From Cristatella mucedo (taxonomy: Eukaryota > Bryozoa > Phylactolaemata > Cristatellidae), in assembly GCA_009760855.2 (NCBI GenBank), contig WPIO01000107.1:306001-370000 (forward strand): DNA of 64,000 bases, read 5' to 3'. This document shows, in pieces, positions 1-12,279 of the stretch (positions within the stretch are counted from its first letter, which is position 1; each line of letters opens with the position of its first letter). A program made the position numbers and the translations under genes. The notes under the pieces are model-generated. The model ran no database searches and was not told the DNA's origin. It saw only the letters and a program-made list of their open reading frames with translations.

Positions 1-1702
1 TTGTTATATAAATTATTTATATATTATTATATTGTTATATTATTAATTAGTTATATAATATATGTTATATATTAAATATAATAATATTTGTGGGACAATA
101 GATTGTTTGAATAGCCGTGCAATATTGTCTTTTTATATTTGCTCCTGTCCTACACCTCTAGGCCATACCAGACATCGAATTATTCGACCCTAGCCACTTT
201 GAATAGGATACCTACTTGAAATAATATTTCAGCTGGTCTAGGCACTCGAACTCACCATTATGCTTGTGCCTTATTTACTGCCAGCCCCTGCAAAGTAAAG
301 GCATGGATTCCAAAAAGTGTATACTGAGATAATTAACCAGTTTTAGCTCTCCTGACTCTTTAAATTTGTAAAATCATTTCAGCCAAGTGTTATCTATGAT
401 TTGGGCTGACTGGGAAAAGTGAATTGGACTACTCTACGACAATAACAGGTACCGTGCCGTAATGATAGTGCATTTAGATCTCCTGCCAGCTGGTAATCTT
501 GTATTCCAACACTAAAAGCAGTGTAAAATGTTTAGGCTTTCCTGCTGCTTCGTAAAAGAAGGCGGTTACATTGACTGACCGTTACTTCACTTCACAAGTT
601 GTAGCTATAATTTATAGTTTATCCAGGAGTGTTAGTCGTTCCGTAGCTTTAGTGGTGACTGAGTTCTAGACTGTCGTTAGCATTTATTGAATATTTCATT
701 ACTTACCTTGTCAGAATTTATCCTCTATACGTAAGCCAGGCAGCCGGTTCCTCACATGGAGCGCACAACATGCCTCGCACATGGTTTTGAAGGTTCAATG
801 CGGCCCATAAATGCTGTTCCGGTATTCGTTAGGAACTTGCATGTCATTGCAGCATATTGCTAATTTTGTTTTCGTTATAATGCATATCTAATAGATTACA
901 GTATCATTCATGGCATGATGGAAGCAGCGAATGGTTCACTTAGAATGTGTGTACGCTTGAATTGTTAAAAAAGATTGGAGCTACGCACGATTAGCGTAAA
1001 TTCAAGTAATGAATACGGTATTTTTGGCCTTGGGAGTCACTTCAAAATTATGTGTAAGTACTAATTTTCTCGATTTTCATAAAGCTCTATTAAATGAAAT
1101 TTAACTCCAACCACCTATTACATTTGGAACGTAAATGCCGGATGGACTATGTATCTAGTTTTGGATTAAATGTGAATGCTGTTGAGCCTGTCTATGTCTA
1201 CCCATACTGTAAGCTTAACATTCATGCTTGAGCTAACCTATTCTCGGTTGATCGGTAAAAATTATTTCAGTGCCTCACTGGTGGACGTGGTTGCACACAC
1301 CAGAGAAGCAATGATATAGAATAGGTCGGCTGGTGGATTTGAGTGAAGTGATCTCGAAGTCAATAAGTCTATATAATGAATTGCCTTCTACCAAAGTTGC
1401 ATCATAAATATAAATATTATGAAATATCCAGTAAGCAAGTATAGCACCAGCTGCAGAAGATTAAAGGTGCTAGTTGTACCACCTAAAAAAGGAAGTGGAA
1501 TTAGTTAGTTGAGATGTAGACAGCAATCTGGTTGTGCTCTCATATCGTTTTCTTAGTAGACCTTTATTCTTCCAAGCTCGTTGCATGATACTATGCCGAC
1601 TTGGGAATAACTTTTCAAAATTAATGCCATTGATTATAAGTAAACAAGTAAACGGCTCAATAGTTGTACAACTCGCAAAGGCTATTTTTAATTTCCTTTC
1701 AG
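1..1702 (+). other. 3' part of intron 1, gene copy A
   Basis: This stretch has no gene of its own. It aligns by eye along most of its length with intron 1 of the other copies (about 22940-24851, 33975-35804 and 44730-46655). Shared landmarks are the GTGCAA/GTGCACTA region near 115, the GCCAGGCAGCCGG block near 735, and the final pyrimidine tract and CAG acceptor at 1693-1702. Around 1260-1400 the minus strand carries the decayed reverse-transcriptase relic listed separately. The first exon of copy A should lie roughly 1.6 kb before the window if intron 1 is as long as in copy B. The first 90 bases are very AT-rich simple sequence. Confidence 0.6.
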
Positions 1703-4700
1703 TAATCTCACACTAAGCGAAGAAACCGGAGCACAGATATTGGCAGCATTTCATGATTTGAGTAAGTATTTCCTATTTGATGTGCTGTAAATATATTCCT
1801 ACAGTGAACCTGACTTCATGTTTCGTCCTGCTCCCGTTTTTGTGTCTTAGACATCATTGTTGTTCTATGTAATGTAATGTATCTCCGTCAGTAACTCCAC
1901 AAAGTCATAAAGACCATGTGGGTGTTACGCAGGCGAGTTTTTTATAGAGCACTCACAGCCTAAGCGGCTTTCAGTACACATTCGGTAGCCAACAGACTTC
2001 GTCTCACGCAACAAAGAGAAAGTGGGAAGCATAGCAGAGTTAGGAGAGCAGTTGAGGTAGTGAGTAGCATAGAAGTAGCAGTTCAGGACCGCTGAAAAAG
2101 ATGTGCCATAGTCGGCAGTTGGAGAGTAGATGTCGTTGCGTAAGAATTGTGGAAGCGAGTTCCGCAGTCTAGGATCTGCAGAGCTAAAGCTTCTGTCGCC
2201 AACTGTCTTTAAGCGGAGGAATGGGACAGCTAATTTATTGTCCACACAGGACTTGAGGGCGCGAACAGGCTGAAACTGATGCAGCAGTTCAGCTAGGTAC
2301 GAAGGAGCCAAGCCGTGGCGGGCCTTGTGGGTCAGCGTAAGAACTTTGCTCTGTATCCTTTGCTCAACCGGCAACCATCCTAGCTTTTTCAGCAAAAGTG
2401 GCACGTGCTCAAACCGTTGGGACTTGAAGACAAATGTTAAATGATGCGTTGCAGAACCTAACAGCTCATCTGACCAAGCCAAACTATGTCCATGAAGCCT
2501 CGACTCAATCAATACTGATTAAAAAAGCGTGATATCTAAAAATTGTAATGCTATATTACAGCGAAACTACTTAGCAGGTATCAAGTTACCTTCGTCAGTC
2601 AGTGAGTGATACATACCAACAGCTAGCCCGAGGAGCTAACGGAAAGCATTGGCTGAGTATGCAGTGTAGTAGTAGTATCGAGAAAGCTAACTTAAGAGAG
2701 CATAATAGTGAGTTAGACTTCTTAGATGCATAGCGTATATTGTAAACATAAATACATTCAGCGTCTGACACTGTTAAACATTAGATGTGTAGGGCTCAGA
2801 AAATATTTCAATCTGCATAAACTTACAACTTTTCAAACTCACCAGTTTTTTTTAAACTAAATTAGTATTCATTTTTTGAGTAATTGTGTGCGTTATCGTT
2901 ACGAAGCAGCTGCCTGAATCTAAAGTTTACTGACTAACCATTTACCAATAAGATCTGTCTTTAAACTTGCAGCATTAACATCGCGAAATTAGTTAATTTG
3001 TGTGTGAATAGCATGACAAAGTATACGACGTCACGCTAAGGTATTGCGAGGATAGTAGTCGCATGCGGGAAGTACTGAAAAAACATAAAGCACGCTTGAC
3101 AAGGATAAAGAGCTTGACATTTGGACGAAAAAGACTGCTAAGAGTTGACTTGAAGTAAAGTTTGTAGTGGCTAAATTGTAAATTATCTTCTAAAGAGTTG
3201 GAGAATCGCCTTATTGGCTTTTATCACAGCTAACTGTAGACAAATAAGTTTAATCTGTCATAGATTTTCATCATACAACTAGAGTAAACAAGTTGAGTAT
3301 CCTAAACCCACTTAATTGCACTGATAAAGTTGACTCTGCATTCGTGTATATCTTGCATATGCCTGGGTGTAGCCTTTCTATTCACACTAAGGCCTTCGTG
3401 AAGGTAAAATTAAGTTTGGTTTTTGAAGACTAAAAGTAGGCTTAAAGGCATGAAATATGTTGACTGCATTTGACGTGTGGTGCCTTATCACCAGTGCCAT
3501 AAAAACTTACCTGTTGCAGGAGAACGGTAGGCAGATTTAGAGGTGACTGGTGGTAGGTGATATGCCGGTGTTGCATGATTTTAGAATTCTTGCTGGAGTA
3601 ATATTATCTGCTATCTTATTACCTATCTATCTTATTATTATCTTGCTCTCTTGAGAAGGCCTATGTTGACGTCTTATTTACTCCCTAGTAAAATTTTCAA
3701 GTACCAATTGATAACAAAAATTACCCATGCCAGAATAGTCCTGTGCACTCCTCTAGCTGCACTTCGTGTCAGTGGCTTGTGTACCTGAAATGCTGCTAAT
3801 TATCCAATAGAACTATAAAGCGAGTACCCGTGAATAAGTTAGGTACAGGTAGCTACATTTTCAGAGCAGGAAAACGTCTACACTCTCTATGGACGTTTCC
3901 TAGCACTAACGCAGGGATTCGCTTGATCTCACTTTGGTTCACATCTAAGTTGGTATGAACAGCCACTGAGACTCTTCTGTTACTATAAACATGTGGCTGC
4001 CATATCAGCTAGCCTTTATATTTAACTTTTGATCTATATACGATAAAGATTCTTTACTGCTGCATACGGTTTATAAAAATCCCTGCACCATTAACTTTTC
4101 GCAACAAGTACTGTGGTTGAGTGAACTTGCTGAGAATAATAGGTTTTTTTACGTGGAGCCTACAAACTACAGTCTACCTCTTACGGCAAAGTAAATGCCG
4201 TTAACGTATTCCTGTCCAGGGGTTGCTCTTAGCTACGGCAGTTGTCTTTCTTGTGCCGCACTCTTTGGAAGAGACAGCCAGCATAAACAAATTTCACCTA
4301 GCTGCACTAAAAATGTTTGCACCCTAGCGGCTGAATAGGTCATGCAAATTTATTTTCTCCACTTTTGCAAAGTTTTAGATGGTCCCAAATTTGCTCGAAA
4401 ATCTCGATTTGGTTAGTGAGTAGAAGTCTTGCAATAAGCAATCTCTTATTTCCCAGTGCAAGCACTGATACTTGCCATGAGTGTGACTTTTAATCCACAT
4501 CAAAGTAGCTGTTGAATCACGTAATCTTGTACTTATAACAATTGCACTTTAAGACTTGGACGACTTCGACTGGATCGAAGCAGCATATCTGACTAACATA
4601 TCGGTTTGTGTTGTGGGCAGCAGCTTTGTTCAAATTCTCTACAAACTGGGAAGGCAAGCAAAGGTTTCTTATAAAATGGAAAGCCGGTCTGAGTCAGAAT

Positions 4701-5739
4701 TCCTTCGTTTGCAGATAGTCTGAACAGAAACATCCAAGCTGGGCATGTCTCTTCGCATCACACGAAAGTCTTACGTCGTAGAACAAGCAGCTTCGGTCTC
4801 TACTACCACACATCTGAGCTTTCAAAACTAAAATGATTCCAATGAGACGGCCCGTGCTTAATTCATCCTATTGCATCAGCCTATTCAGTGCCTATAACAT
4901 CTTTCATCATGCCAAACACATTCTGTGCACAATGGGAATGGCATCTCTCTATTATAGAATTCGTTAATTTTTTATTTTGGTGGTATTTTGCAAGCAATAT
5001 GTACGGCTAAATTTTCTCTTAGTAGCTTAAATAAACCAACGGAACTAGTTACGATATCGGACAGTTTTCGATTTATTAACGGGTTACTTCTGCTCGATAA
5101 ATGAACATTTCGAGGTACTTTTGGAGGTATATATATGTGCAAAGCTGAAAATTCCACAAAGTATAACTACGGTCATCTCATTTCTTGGTTCAAGATCTGA
5201 ATGAGAAAAATTAAAGCTGGGTACCCGTCATCGGTCACTTTTATTATCGCACCGTGGAGTTTTGCCTAATCAACCACTACCGATACTGTCAACATTGTTG
5301 GTGTTTTGCCTACCCTTGGTGTGAATATGCTCTGCCTGATGCATTACTTTGATCGTAAATGTCCTCCTCTAAGTTGAAGCTGTCGATAGTTAAAAATGGC
5401 TTACCCAGTTTCGGGTGAATTGAATTCGATATTTTTGCAGGCCTCACTGGAGAGGAACAAGTTAATAAAGTGGCGATGTTAATCCGCAAAGGGATCGACG
5501 AAGAAAAGAAAAAAGCCCAAGCATTGCCCATATTAAAGGCAAAGAGCTTTCAGATGATGTCGAAACCGATTTTCGAGTATCAGTGGTGGCTCAGAGACAT
5601 TCCTTGCAAGCTCAGACGGAAGCGAATGCTGCGTAGAAACAGTCGCTGCCCGTGCTTATGTTTTGATGTAGCCAACTATGGGTTCGACGCTTTGAAGCTA
5701 ACATTCTCACTGGATGAGGAACACGGCGATCCAAAATAA
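1703..5739 (+). CDS. Gene copy A (partial): EQWW-family small protein, exons 2 and 3
   Basis: Unrecognised family. Exon 2 is 1703-1761 (59 bases), after acceptor TTTCAG and before donor GTAAGT. Read from its second base it encodes NLTLSEETGAQILAAFHDL and leaves one base in phase 1. Exon 3 is 5441-5739, after TTTTTGCAG; it begins with two bases that complete a Ser codon and ends at TAA 5737-5739. Exon 3 contains LPILKAKSFQ, then the family core EYQWWLRDIPCKLRRKR, then a divergent acidic tail. Splice phases match copies B and D exactly. Exon 1 (M-S-L) must lie outside the window; with it the protein would be 122 residues. A TATAAATAAACAC polyadenylation context follows at 5819. Intron 2 carries an F2 LINE absent from B and D. 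No signal peptide or membrane helix is visible. The role is unknown; many basic residues around the WW core might bind nucleic acid or a partner, but that is a guess. Whether it is still expressed cannot be judged from sequence. Confidence 0.68.
1865..2440 (-). mobile_element. LINE family F2 (CR1/L2 group), 5'-truncated copy in intron 2 of gene A
   Basis: The minus strand encodes the C-terminal region after the reverse transcriptase, with LGWLPVEQRIQSKVLTLTHK, then GDRSFSSADPRLRNSLPQFL and RETKSVGYRMCTESRLGCEC. Its 3' end runs to a GAGATACATTACATTACAT tail at 1865-1887, read on the minus strand. Introns of copies B (near 25075) and D (near 46815) continue uninterrupted at this place, so the element inserted into A after the duplications. 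The reading frame is still open for about 170 codons, so it is fairly young. It is 5'-truncated as usual for LINEs and cannot move by itself. Confidence 0.85.
2562..2577 (+). other. Conserved 16-base candidate microexon in intron 2 (copy A)
   Basis: CGAAACTACTTAGCAG lies between a TTACAG acceptor and a GTATCAAG donor. The same 16-base interval with the same borders occurs in copy B (25236-25251) and copy D (46996-47011). Sixteen bases do not preserve frame: joined between exons 2 and 3 it causes an early stop in every copy. It is either a regulated frame-breaking exon or conserved by chance. Confidence 0.3.
3024..3150 (+). other. Conserved segment in intron 2 of copy A, possible decayed exon
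   Basis: Aligns with 25695-25850 (B) and 47440-47575 (D) around GGTATT..GAGGA.AGTAGTCGCATG and GATAAAGAGCTTGA. In A, the frame that looks coding in B and D is broken by TAA at about 3088. If this was an exon, it is dead in A. Confidence 0.3.
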
Positions 5740-5820
5740 CGAGGCCGGAAACGAGCAGACAAGGGCGTTACCGGTATACATTTCGGTGGTATATGTAGTA
5801 AACGCTTGAATTTAGTTATA

Positions 5821-5826
5821 AATAAA
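5821..5826 (+). terminator. Polyadenylation signal, gene copy A
   Basis: AATAAA within TATAAATAAACACGAATGTCAC, 82 bases after the stop codon. Copies B (28072) and D (50163) have the same hexamer inside nearly the same surrounding sequence, so this marks the shared gene end. Confidence 0.75.
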
Positions 5827-5859
5827 CACGAATGTCACTTTTTTCGCACGAACTTATGT

Positions 5860-8300
5860 AAATGAGCTGCTACACCCAGACCTGAATTGCAATCCACTTC
5901 AATTAGTTTAAAATGTACTACAAATCAGCATCCCAAAGATCCAACAATATCTAATATCAAACTAAGCCAACTAGAAATGTACAAAAAACTTCGGGTGATT
6001 CGGCTCCATCTTTCTCACGAATTGCATTTAAATTAAATTGAACAGGCCAGGCAAGGCCAAGATCTAAATCAAAAAACAGTCCACCTCATTCCGCCACCCA
6101 AAACAGAAACCCTGTTCAAAACGCTAGTTTTTTTTATAAAAAATGCCAATACACTGTGCGATGATTGTACTGAAAGAGCTATCCTTGCATGCTCAACGCT
6201 GTACTTCTGCGAAGAAGGAAGATGAACTGCAATAGCCTGGCAAATGAAATAATTCAAAATCATCCTTGAAATTCATTCAAAGAGACTAGCAATAGATTCA
6301 GCCGAGGTCCAGTTTTTATTGCACATTAAATTAAAACGTCTTTCGCACTCATACACCCATAGTACCAAAACTGTTGCATCTTTACACTACTTTAATGCTC
6401 GAAAATTACTCAAAATTAAAAGAAAAATGTTGGCACTGCATTCTATAAATGAACAACCCATGCTTGAACAGCTGTCGCCAAGCTCTGATAGACATTCCTA
6501 ATAAGACCTGATTCATTTGAAGTGGAAACATGAATGCTCATTCAAATTTGAAGACCACTTCTTATCCTAATCCCTGCAATCAAGTGCAACGGCCTTGTCT
6601 CGCACCGGAATTCACCTCAAAACCTAGCAATCTACTGTAGCACGTGGCACAGCTACCATAATGCCAAATCTAACAGCTATAACTGTGATTGAACGCTGCT
6701 TTACTTTCTGGTAAGCGTCTACTCCCACCATTTCACTGTAATAGCCTCAACCATTCTTTAGCAATACACTGCAATGGTTTTGGACAGTACGTCAATCCAC
6801 CGTAACCTCTAGCCAAAAGACCTGAAAGTGTACACTTTGAAATCTAGCTATGATTGCAGGTTGCATCAATATTCGGTTGCAGCGGAATCGTACAATTTCA
6901 CTTCAATTGCCACGACCATTCTGCTGCAATGCATTTGAATTGACTGTGATTGCCCAAACCACTACTTTGCAATCGAAATTAATCTGAGACACAATTGCCC
7001 TTAAATCGGTTTCAAATGGTCCAAATTGTAACCCACTTTTAAAAGAAAGTTGGGTAAATTCAACATTATTACTTCAACTCATTGTGCTCGTGAGATCTTA
7101 AGCAATACATGGCAATCTTTGTCCACTGTTCGGCTTGAAGCGACAATCCATAATTTTTCGTGGCAAACCAACGACAAATTTGCCAAGCCAAGCTCCTATT
7201 TTCATTCCATGCATCATTTGGCTGCGTTTCAAGTATAACCTTAAGTTTTCAAGCTTTATTCGCCTGCTTAATGTTAACGATGTATGGCAATCGTCAGCAA
7301 CGATTGGAGCAAATACAGCAATCCATGAAGAATTGGCCAAATGGGATTAGCAAAAATGCAACATCTATTCCGCTTACAATGTATTTGTCTGGGCGCTTGA
7401 ATTGCATCAGGTATTGACATCGAGGCATGGCAACCGACGAAAAAGGCATAGTGAAATAGTCTAATCAATAACGAATAGGATACTTGTGCGGCCAAGGACT
7501 GGCCACAATCGTGGGCTCAAAACTAAATCTCTCGAACAGAGATTGAGTTCTCTTAGGGTAGGGTACGGAGAAATTAAGGTTATGGACCAACAGTTAGTGA
7601 GAGAAGCTGAAAGTTTTCTTAGTAATGCAGCACAGTGCAATACAAGTGAAACTGCATTCCTTTTTAAAACTTGGAAGATACAACCGAGAGCAGTTCACTT
7701 TAATTGAAGGCAATGATTTAACTGATACCCAAATAGGTTTCAAATTGGCTGGAAATCAGCTGTTGTCATTTTTAGTTATTATATCACTTAACATCCACTG
7801 TTCGAGCACTTACTTTCCTTGTCCAATTCAACCTTGGGCAGGACATGGGAGTTGACGGCAGTTACCCAACGCTATATGGCAGGTAGTCTATGATACAAAC
7901 AAAATCCAAGCTAGTTGGAGAAGATCAAAAGTTTCTTGTGTACAGCAGCGAGCTGTAATAACATTGCAACCACAACTTAGCAACCGATTGTTAACGTATA
8001 CTGAGAGAAATGCAGAGCAATATTGGGAAATGGCCTGGGAAAGTAAGGAATCTGTAATTATCCATTGATAACATTATTAACCACTTAAAAGGTCTCGAAG
8101 CTATTGGGCAAAATTCGGCAATGCCAGTCACCAATTAGGATATCGTATTCCGCCCATCACAGTCAATCAAATGTAAGTATTACAAAGCTAAATTCAAAAT
8201 GATGCATTGAATTGCAACTTTTTAATTGCCAAGTTTCAATACATATCATAACAATATTGCAATCAAAGCCTAGTCATCACCTTTGTTAGTCTTGAGGTTA
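5860..8300 (+). repeat. Highly diverged tandem repeat (about 170 bp period, TGCAAT-rich), 3' of gene A
   Basis: No gene is visible here. A motif like GCAATACACTGCAATGG recurs with loose spacing: GCAATCAAGTGCAACGG at 6575, GCAATACACTGCAATGG at 6761, GCTGCAATGC at 6924, GCAATACATGGCAATC at 7102, ACGATGTATGGCAATC at 7278. Longer context repeats too (CATTTCACTGTAATAGCCTCAACCATT near 6730, ATTTCACTTCAATTGCCACGACCATT near 6896). Steps are 155-187 bases. Monomers are strongly diverged, so the edges and copy number are approximate. Related sequence follows gene D, and lies inverted at 9990-12060. Confidence 0.5.
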
Positions 8301-8483
8301 GTACAACTGTATGTAACGGATTTGATTCGCTAAGGCTGTTATCACGAGTCTTATCCTGGTGTTAAAGAAGATGTGAAAGTAGGCCAGCCCCGAAGAATGA
8401 AGGGAGCTACATGCGTTTGACAGAACATTGAAGTCGACAGCATGTTGGACTTGGAACCAGTGCATGTCTGCGAACATTGGTTC

Positions 8484-8870
8484 GATGTACCTAAAATTCT
8501 TTGGAGACCATGAAATTAGTTCTCATGCTCCCAAAGCCTGAAACCTACTCCCGATTTTCGTCACAACATCCACTGACTGGACCACATTTAAAAAGAACTT
8601 AAGAGCACACCTGGTTAGAACAACATTTTGTGGTTTTCTGTGATTCTTCCTTCATGTGCTAATGAGTACGGACGCTGTGCATGCTGTCACTAACAACGCT
8701 TTAAATGCTCCTCCTGTGTATGCCACCCCTAACCATTTTATTTATTTTTTATCAAGCATGATATTACTCACCATTAAATCATCTTACCCTTTACAGCAAA
8801 TATAAAGAGTCTAGAAAAAGATTGAGTTCTCTGAGGGTGCTTTATTGAGTGCATTAGTATTATTATTAAT
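8484..8870 (+). mobile_element. LINE family F1, decayed 3' fragment
   Basis: Keeps the end of the ORF2 C-terminal domain (TTTGGAGACC..., CCCAAAGCCTG, ACCACATTTAAAAAGAACTTAA), the family 3' UTR with ATCAAGCATGATATTACTCACC, and the tail hairpin AGAGTCTAGAAAAAGATTGAGTTCTCTGAGGGTGCTTT followed by (ATT)n. Many substitutions mark it as old. Confidence 0.8.
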
Positions 8871-8879
8871 ATTGTTATT

Positions 8880-9455
8880 GTAGATAAACTAGTAATCTGG
8901 TGACGGACTAGCCTATATGCTGAGTTTTGCACCAACCGTGAGAGCTGGTTTGCTTAAGCCGGTAAACCAGCAGTCATTCGTATAGCGCTTGCCATAAGGA
9001 GAATATGTGTAGCCTGATAATCATGACCACAAAATGATCGGTGATCACTTGCGTGTGCATTTACTCATGTATTAAGTTGACGGGCGTATGTTGTTTTTCG
9101 GCCATTTTAATTTACGTCATTTTTATAACACACCAAATCCTCCAATACTGTAAGCACAAAAGTCTTGCTTAGGAAAACAGGTGTACCTGATTGCTCACTG
9201 TGCTTTCAAAGGAAAAATGCAAATATGCATGGCTTTTCGCAATCGTGAGACGCTCTTCCGATGACATATGCAAAGGTGAGCAACGTAATTAATGGTTTTC
9301 TTTCCATTTATAATTTGTGTGGTACCGTATGTCGCAGAAAGTCATCTATAAACACTCAACGGGATAATTTAGTTGGCACTATATTTTATTCAGTTTTCCC
9401 TGTGCTCACATTATTAAAAAACTCGATGTGGATAAATTATAACAGTGATAAGCAA
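8880..9455. other. Intergenic sequence, nothing identified
   Basis: I see no coding frame above chance, no tRNA-like boxes and no copy of the F1, F2, SINE-1 or SINE-2 consensus here. The stretch lies between two F1 fragments. Confidence 0.5.
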
Positions 9456-9459
9456 AGGT

Positions 9460-9640
9460 AGCATGCTTACCCTGTGATGTCAACCGTAGCTATGTCATTC
9501 ATTTTGTTTGTTTATCAAGCATGATTTTACTCACTGTTCAATTGCATTTCCCTGTAAATGTAATGTAAAGCACCTAGAGAGAGAGAGATTAAGTTCTCTG
9601 AGGGCGCTTTATCAAGTTCATTATTATTATTTTTATTAAG
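9460..9640 (+). mobile_element. LINE family F1, 3' UTR and tail only
   Basis: Has GCATGCTTACCCTGTG, TTGTTTGTTTATCAAGCATGATTTTACTCAC and the hairpin AAAGCACCTAGAGAGAG...TTCTCTGAGGGCGCTTT, then (ATT)n. No coding part remains. Confidence 0.8.
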
Positions 9641-9989
9641 GTGTATCATCCTTAGAATATAATTAGGTTAATAATAAGCTAGCACAATCAGTTAACAACC
9701 TAATCAAATTCTTTCATAACTTTCCTTTGATCGAGCAGTTCCTCAGGTTCCCTGCAGACCACTGTCTCATTTCACCAGTAACCTTGAGATACCTATTGGA
9801 TTGAGAATCCTATGATTCATATATAGATGGCTTCACTTATGCAGCGAACACAGTGCTCAGAAGAAGATAGTTCTTTGAGGATTTGAGGATTTCTTTGAGG
9901 ATTTTGTTTTCATTACTACAATGGTAATAAATGTACTTCCTTGCCTGACAGGCGAGTTTCCTAATGTCTTATCACTGACTGCTAATAAT

Positions 9990-12060
9990 GTTAATGATGG
10001 ACCATTATAGAATTCCGTGATTTCACGGACCCTTTCGGTCAATTTCCAAGCATTGCAGTCAATTTAACGTTCGCTAGTGGTTGAACATGTTAAGCTTCAA
10101 AATTTGATACAATTCCCCGTATTGAGCAAGCAAAGATAGATGTTTTCCCACCAACTCGTGCTCAGCCATTGCAGAGGGTCAAAGGTTGCCCAATTTTTCC
10201 TGATCTTTGCCATCAATCGCTCCTCATAGCAAAAGATTGACTAGCAGTGCGAGTTGAAAGTATGTGTGCCCACAGTGAACGTTATTTGGCATGATTATTG
10301 AAACTTTAAACAGGCAATTAGTAGCTAGTCTGGAGCAAGTAGCTTTCCACTCCGCCCAATATATATTGATTGCCTTATATGGTTCTCAAGTTCGCACTCT
10401 CGATTGTTTCAAAGGATGTAGTTGCACTTTCAACGGGGTTTACTGCAATATGTCAGAAAATGTATAGCTTCTCTCAGCAACTGCTAGTCCGTTATTAGCG
10501 TATGGTTATGGATTGTGGATTGGCGAACTTGTACGGGCCATTGCAGTCGATAGCCGTGTATTGCCTTCGATTGAACACACTCAACGGGGGTAAATTATCT
10601 TTGCCCGCATTTAGAGATTATGCTGAATAAGACATGCAGTACCTTGCAGTCAATTCTTACGATTTTCAAGGGATTCTGCAGTTGGCCCCAATTCTGGTAA
10701 TAACAGTAATAAATGACGTCAAACGCAATGGAAGAACTGACGCACCTTTTAGGTGCTTTATATTTGCTGAAAAGCAAACACGATGGAACGGTAGCATTTA
10801 GTTGTACACGGTGGTAGCATACTCAATGAAAAGGCAAGAATAACGTGGTTAGATTGATAATCAGAGGTTCAGTATGCCTGTTTGATTGCGTAAAGCATGC
10901 ACATTATCATCATTCATTTGCACGTCAACATAGAATCGCAGGAACTAGCCGAATATTGTGACACATAGTTGCGTTTTGCGTTTCTTTTTAAGTGTGGTCC
11001 TGTCAGTGGATTTCATTACGCACGTCAGGAAGGAGCTCCATGCTATAGCAACCTGCTATCCAAAGGCACGGCCCCAAAGAACTTGAGGTTTCCACGAAGT
11101 TTAAGCAAACAATTAGGTTTTGAAAACCGAGCGGTACGATGTGTAGCCTTGAGGTGCAGTATATCTGATATTTAAGCTGGAGCCCGAGAATAAAGGGCCC
11201 TAAATGTGAGTGACAAAACGTCGACTTTGGTGAGTTGCTTGATTAGGAGCCATAAAAATACACAGAAAACCAGTGCGACGTAGCGACTGCTATGCTAACG
11301 GTAGGCAAACGTAGCTGATCAATTGTGCACTAGCTGTGGGCATTTGATTGCACATGCTGGTAGGTTTTTGCGATCTATTTGGGTGCGTTGTTGAAAAATT
11401 AACGTGGAATCTTGTTTGAAAGTTCTACGAAATTATTTATAGTTATCAAAAACGCTAAACATAATGGTAATAGGCATTTTGGGCAACGAATTTGCTTTCG
11501 ATTTGCCAGAATTTCAGCAGGATGTTTCATCTCAACAAGGCGTAACGTAACGTGAACATGCACTGCTCGAGATTTTGCAAGCGAAATTGCTTAAAATAAT
11601 TTAGTTGAATTTTAAAAGTGTTCTTTGTAACATCCGTTCAAAATTGGACCTTTGAAAAACCGATTTCAATGAATTTTCCACGGCCTTGCTGCATGCAGTA
11701 GTATTGATCCAGGGTTCCACAGTTGATTTTAGAGCATTGTTATAAAAATGTTAGGTAAATCATAGTGAAAATGTTCCGTCAATTAATAACCAAAAATTAA
11801 AGCGACCAGAAATAATTGATAGAGCTTAAAGTGTAAAAACACTGGTAACATTTTGGCCGGTTGTGGTTGACAGGCTTGATGGCCTAGGCCCTGCAAAGGC
11901 ATTGCAGTGTAACGCTGAAAAATTAGCGAGGAAATTACAGTAAAACCGTGCAAGTAAACAATAACCTAAGAGGAGATAAGCGTTCAGTCATAGTTGCTGC
12001 TTCCATTGATATGTTTTGGTCTCTACGCAGCGTATTCCGAAGGATTGCTATGTGATTTAA
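9990..12060 (-). repeat. TGCAAT-rich diverged repeat, inverted relative to the array after gene A
   Basis: The minus strand aligns with 6740-7100: for example GTTACACTGCAATG / CAATACACTGCAATGG, GGCCAAAATGTTACC / AGCCAAAAGACCTG, AAATCGGTTTTTCAAAGGTCC / AAATCGGTTTCAAATGGTCC. On the + strand this shows as repeated ATTGCAGTC (10054, 10170, 10537, 10640, 11895). Part of it (11480-12060) is paralogous, in the same orientation, to 29890-30420. An old F1 fragment interrupts it at 10970-11245. Confidence 0.5.
10970..11245 (-). mobile_element. LINE family F1, old decayed C-terminal fragment
   Basis: Read on the minus strand, the translation recalls the F1 order: a stretch like LTFRALYSRAPA, then the conserved FFG, then DPLT-like and HLKRN. 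Many frameshifts and stops are present, and no tail is kept. Confidence 0.5.
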
Positions 12061-12279
12061 GGCAACTCAGCCTTTAACTCCAAGAACCCACGAGTGCGAG
12101 ATTCACATGAAAGTTTTCTATAGCCTAATCATAGCCTAAATTGATTTTGGTAGGTATTCGGTATTACATCGACTTTACCTGTCACAACAGAGAGAAATTT
12201 GATTTTTGAAATTTATTCGAGGTTCCTTAGACAGTAATGACTTCAAAATCCCGGCATTTTTACGAGTACCAGGTTCTCT

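Noticed and set aside
5310-5531. Minus-strand frame opposite exon 3 of gene A
   Set aside because: Exon 3 on the + strand is conserved with B and D in frame and splice site; this frame is a shadow of it.
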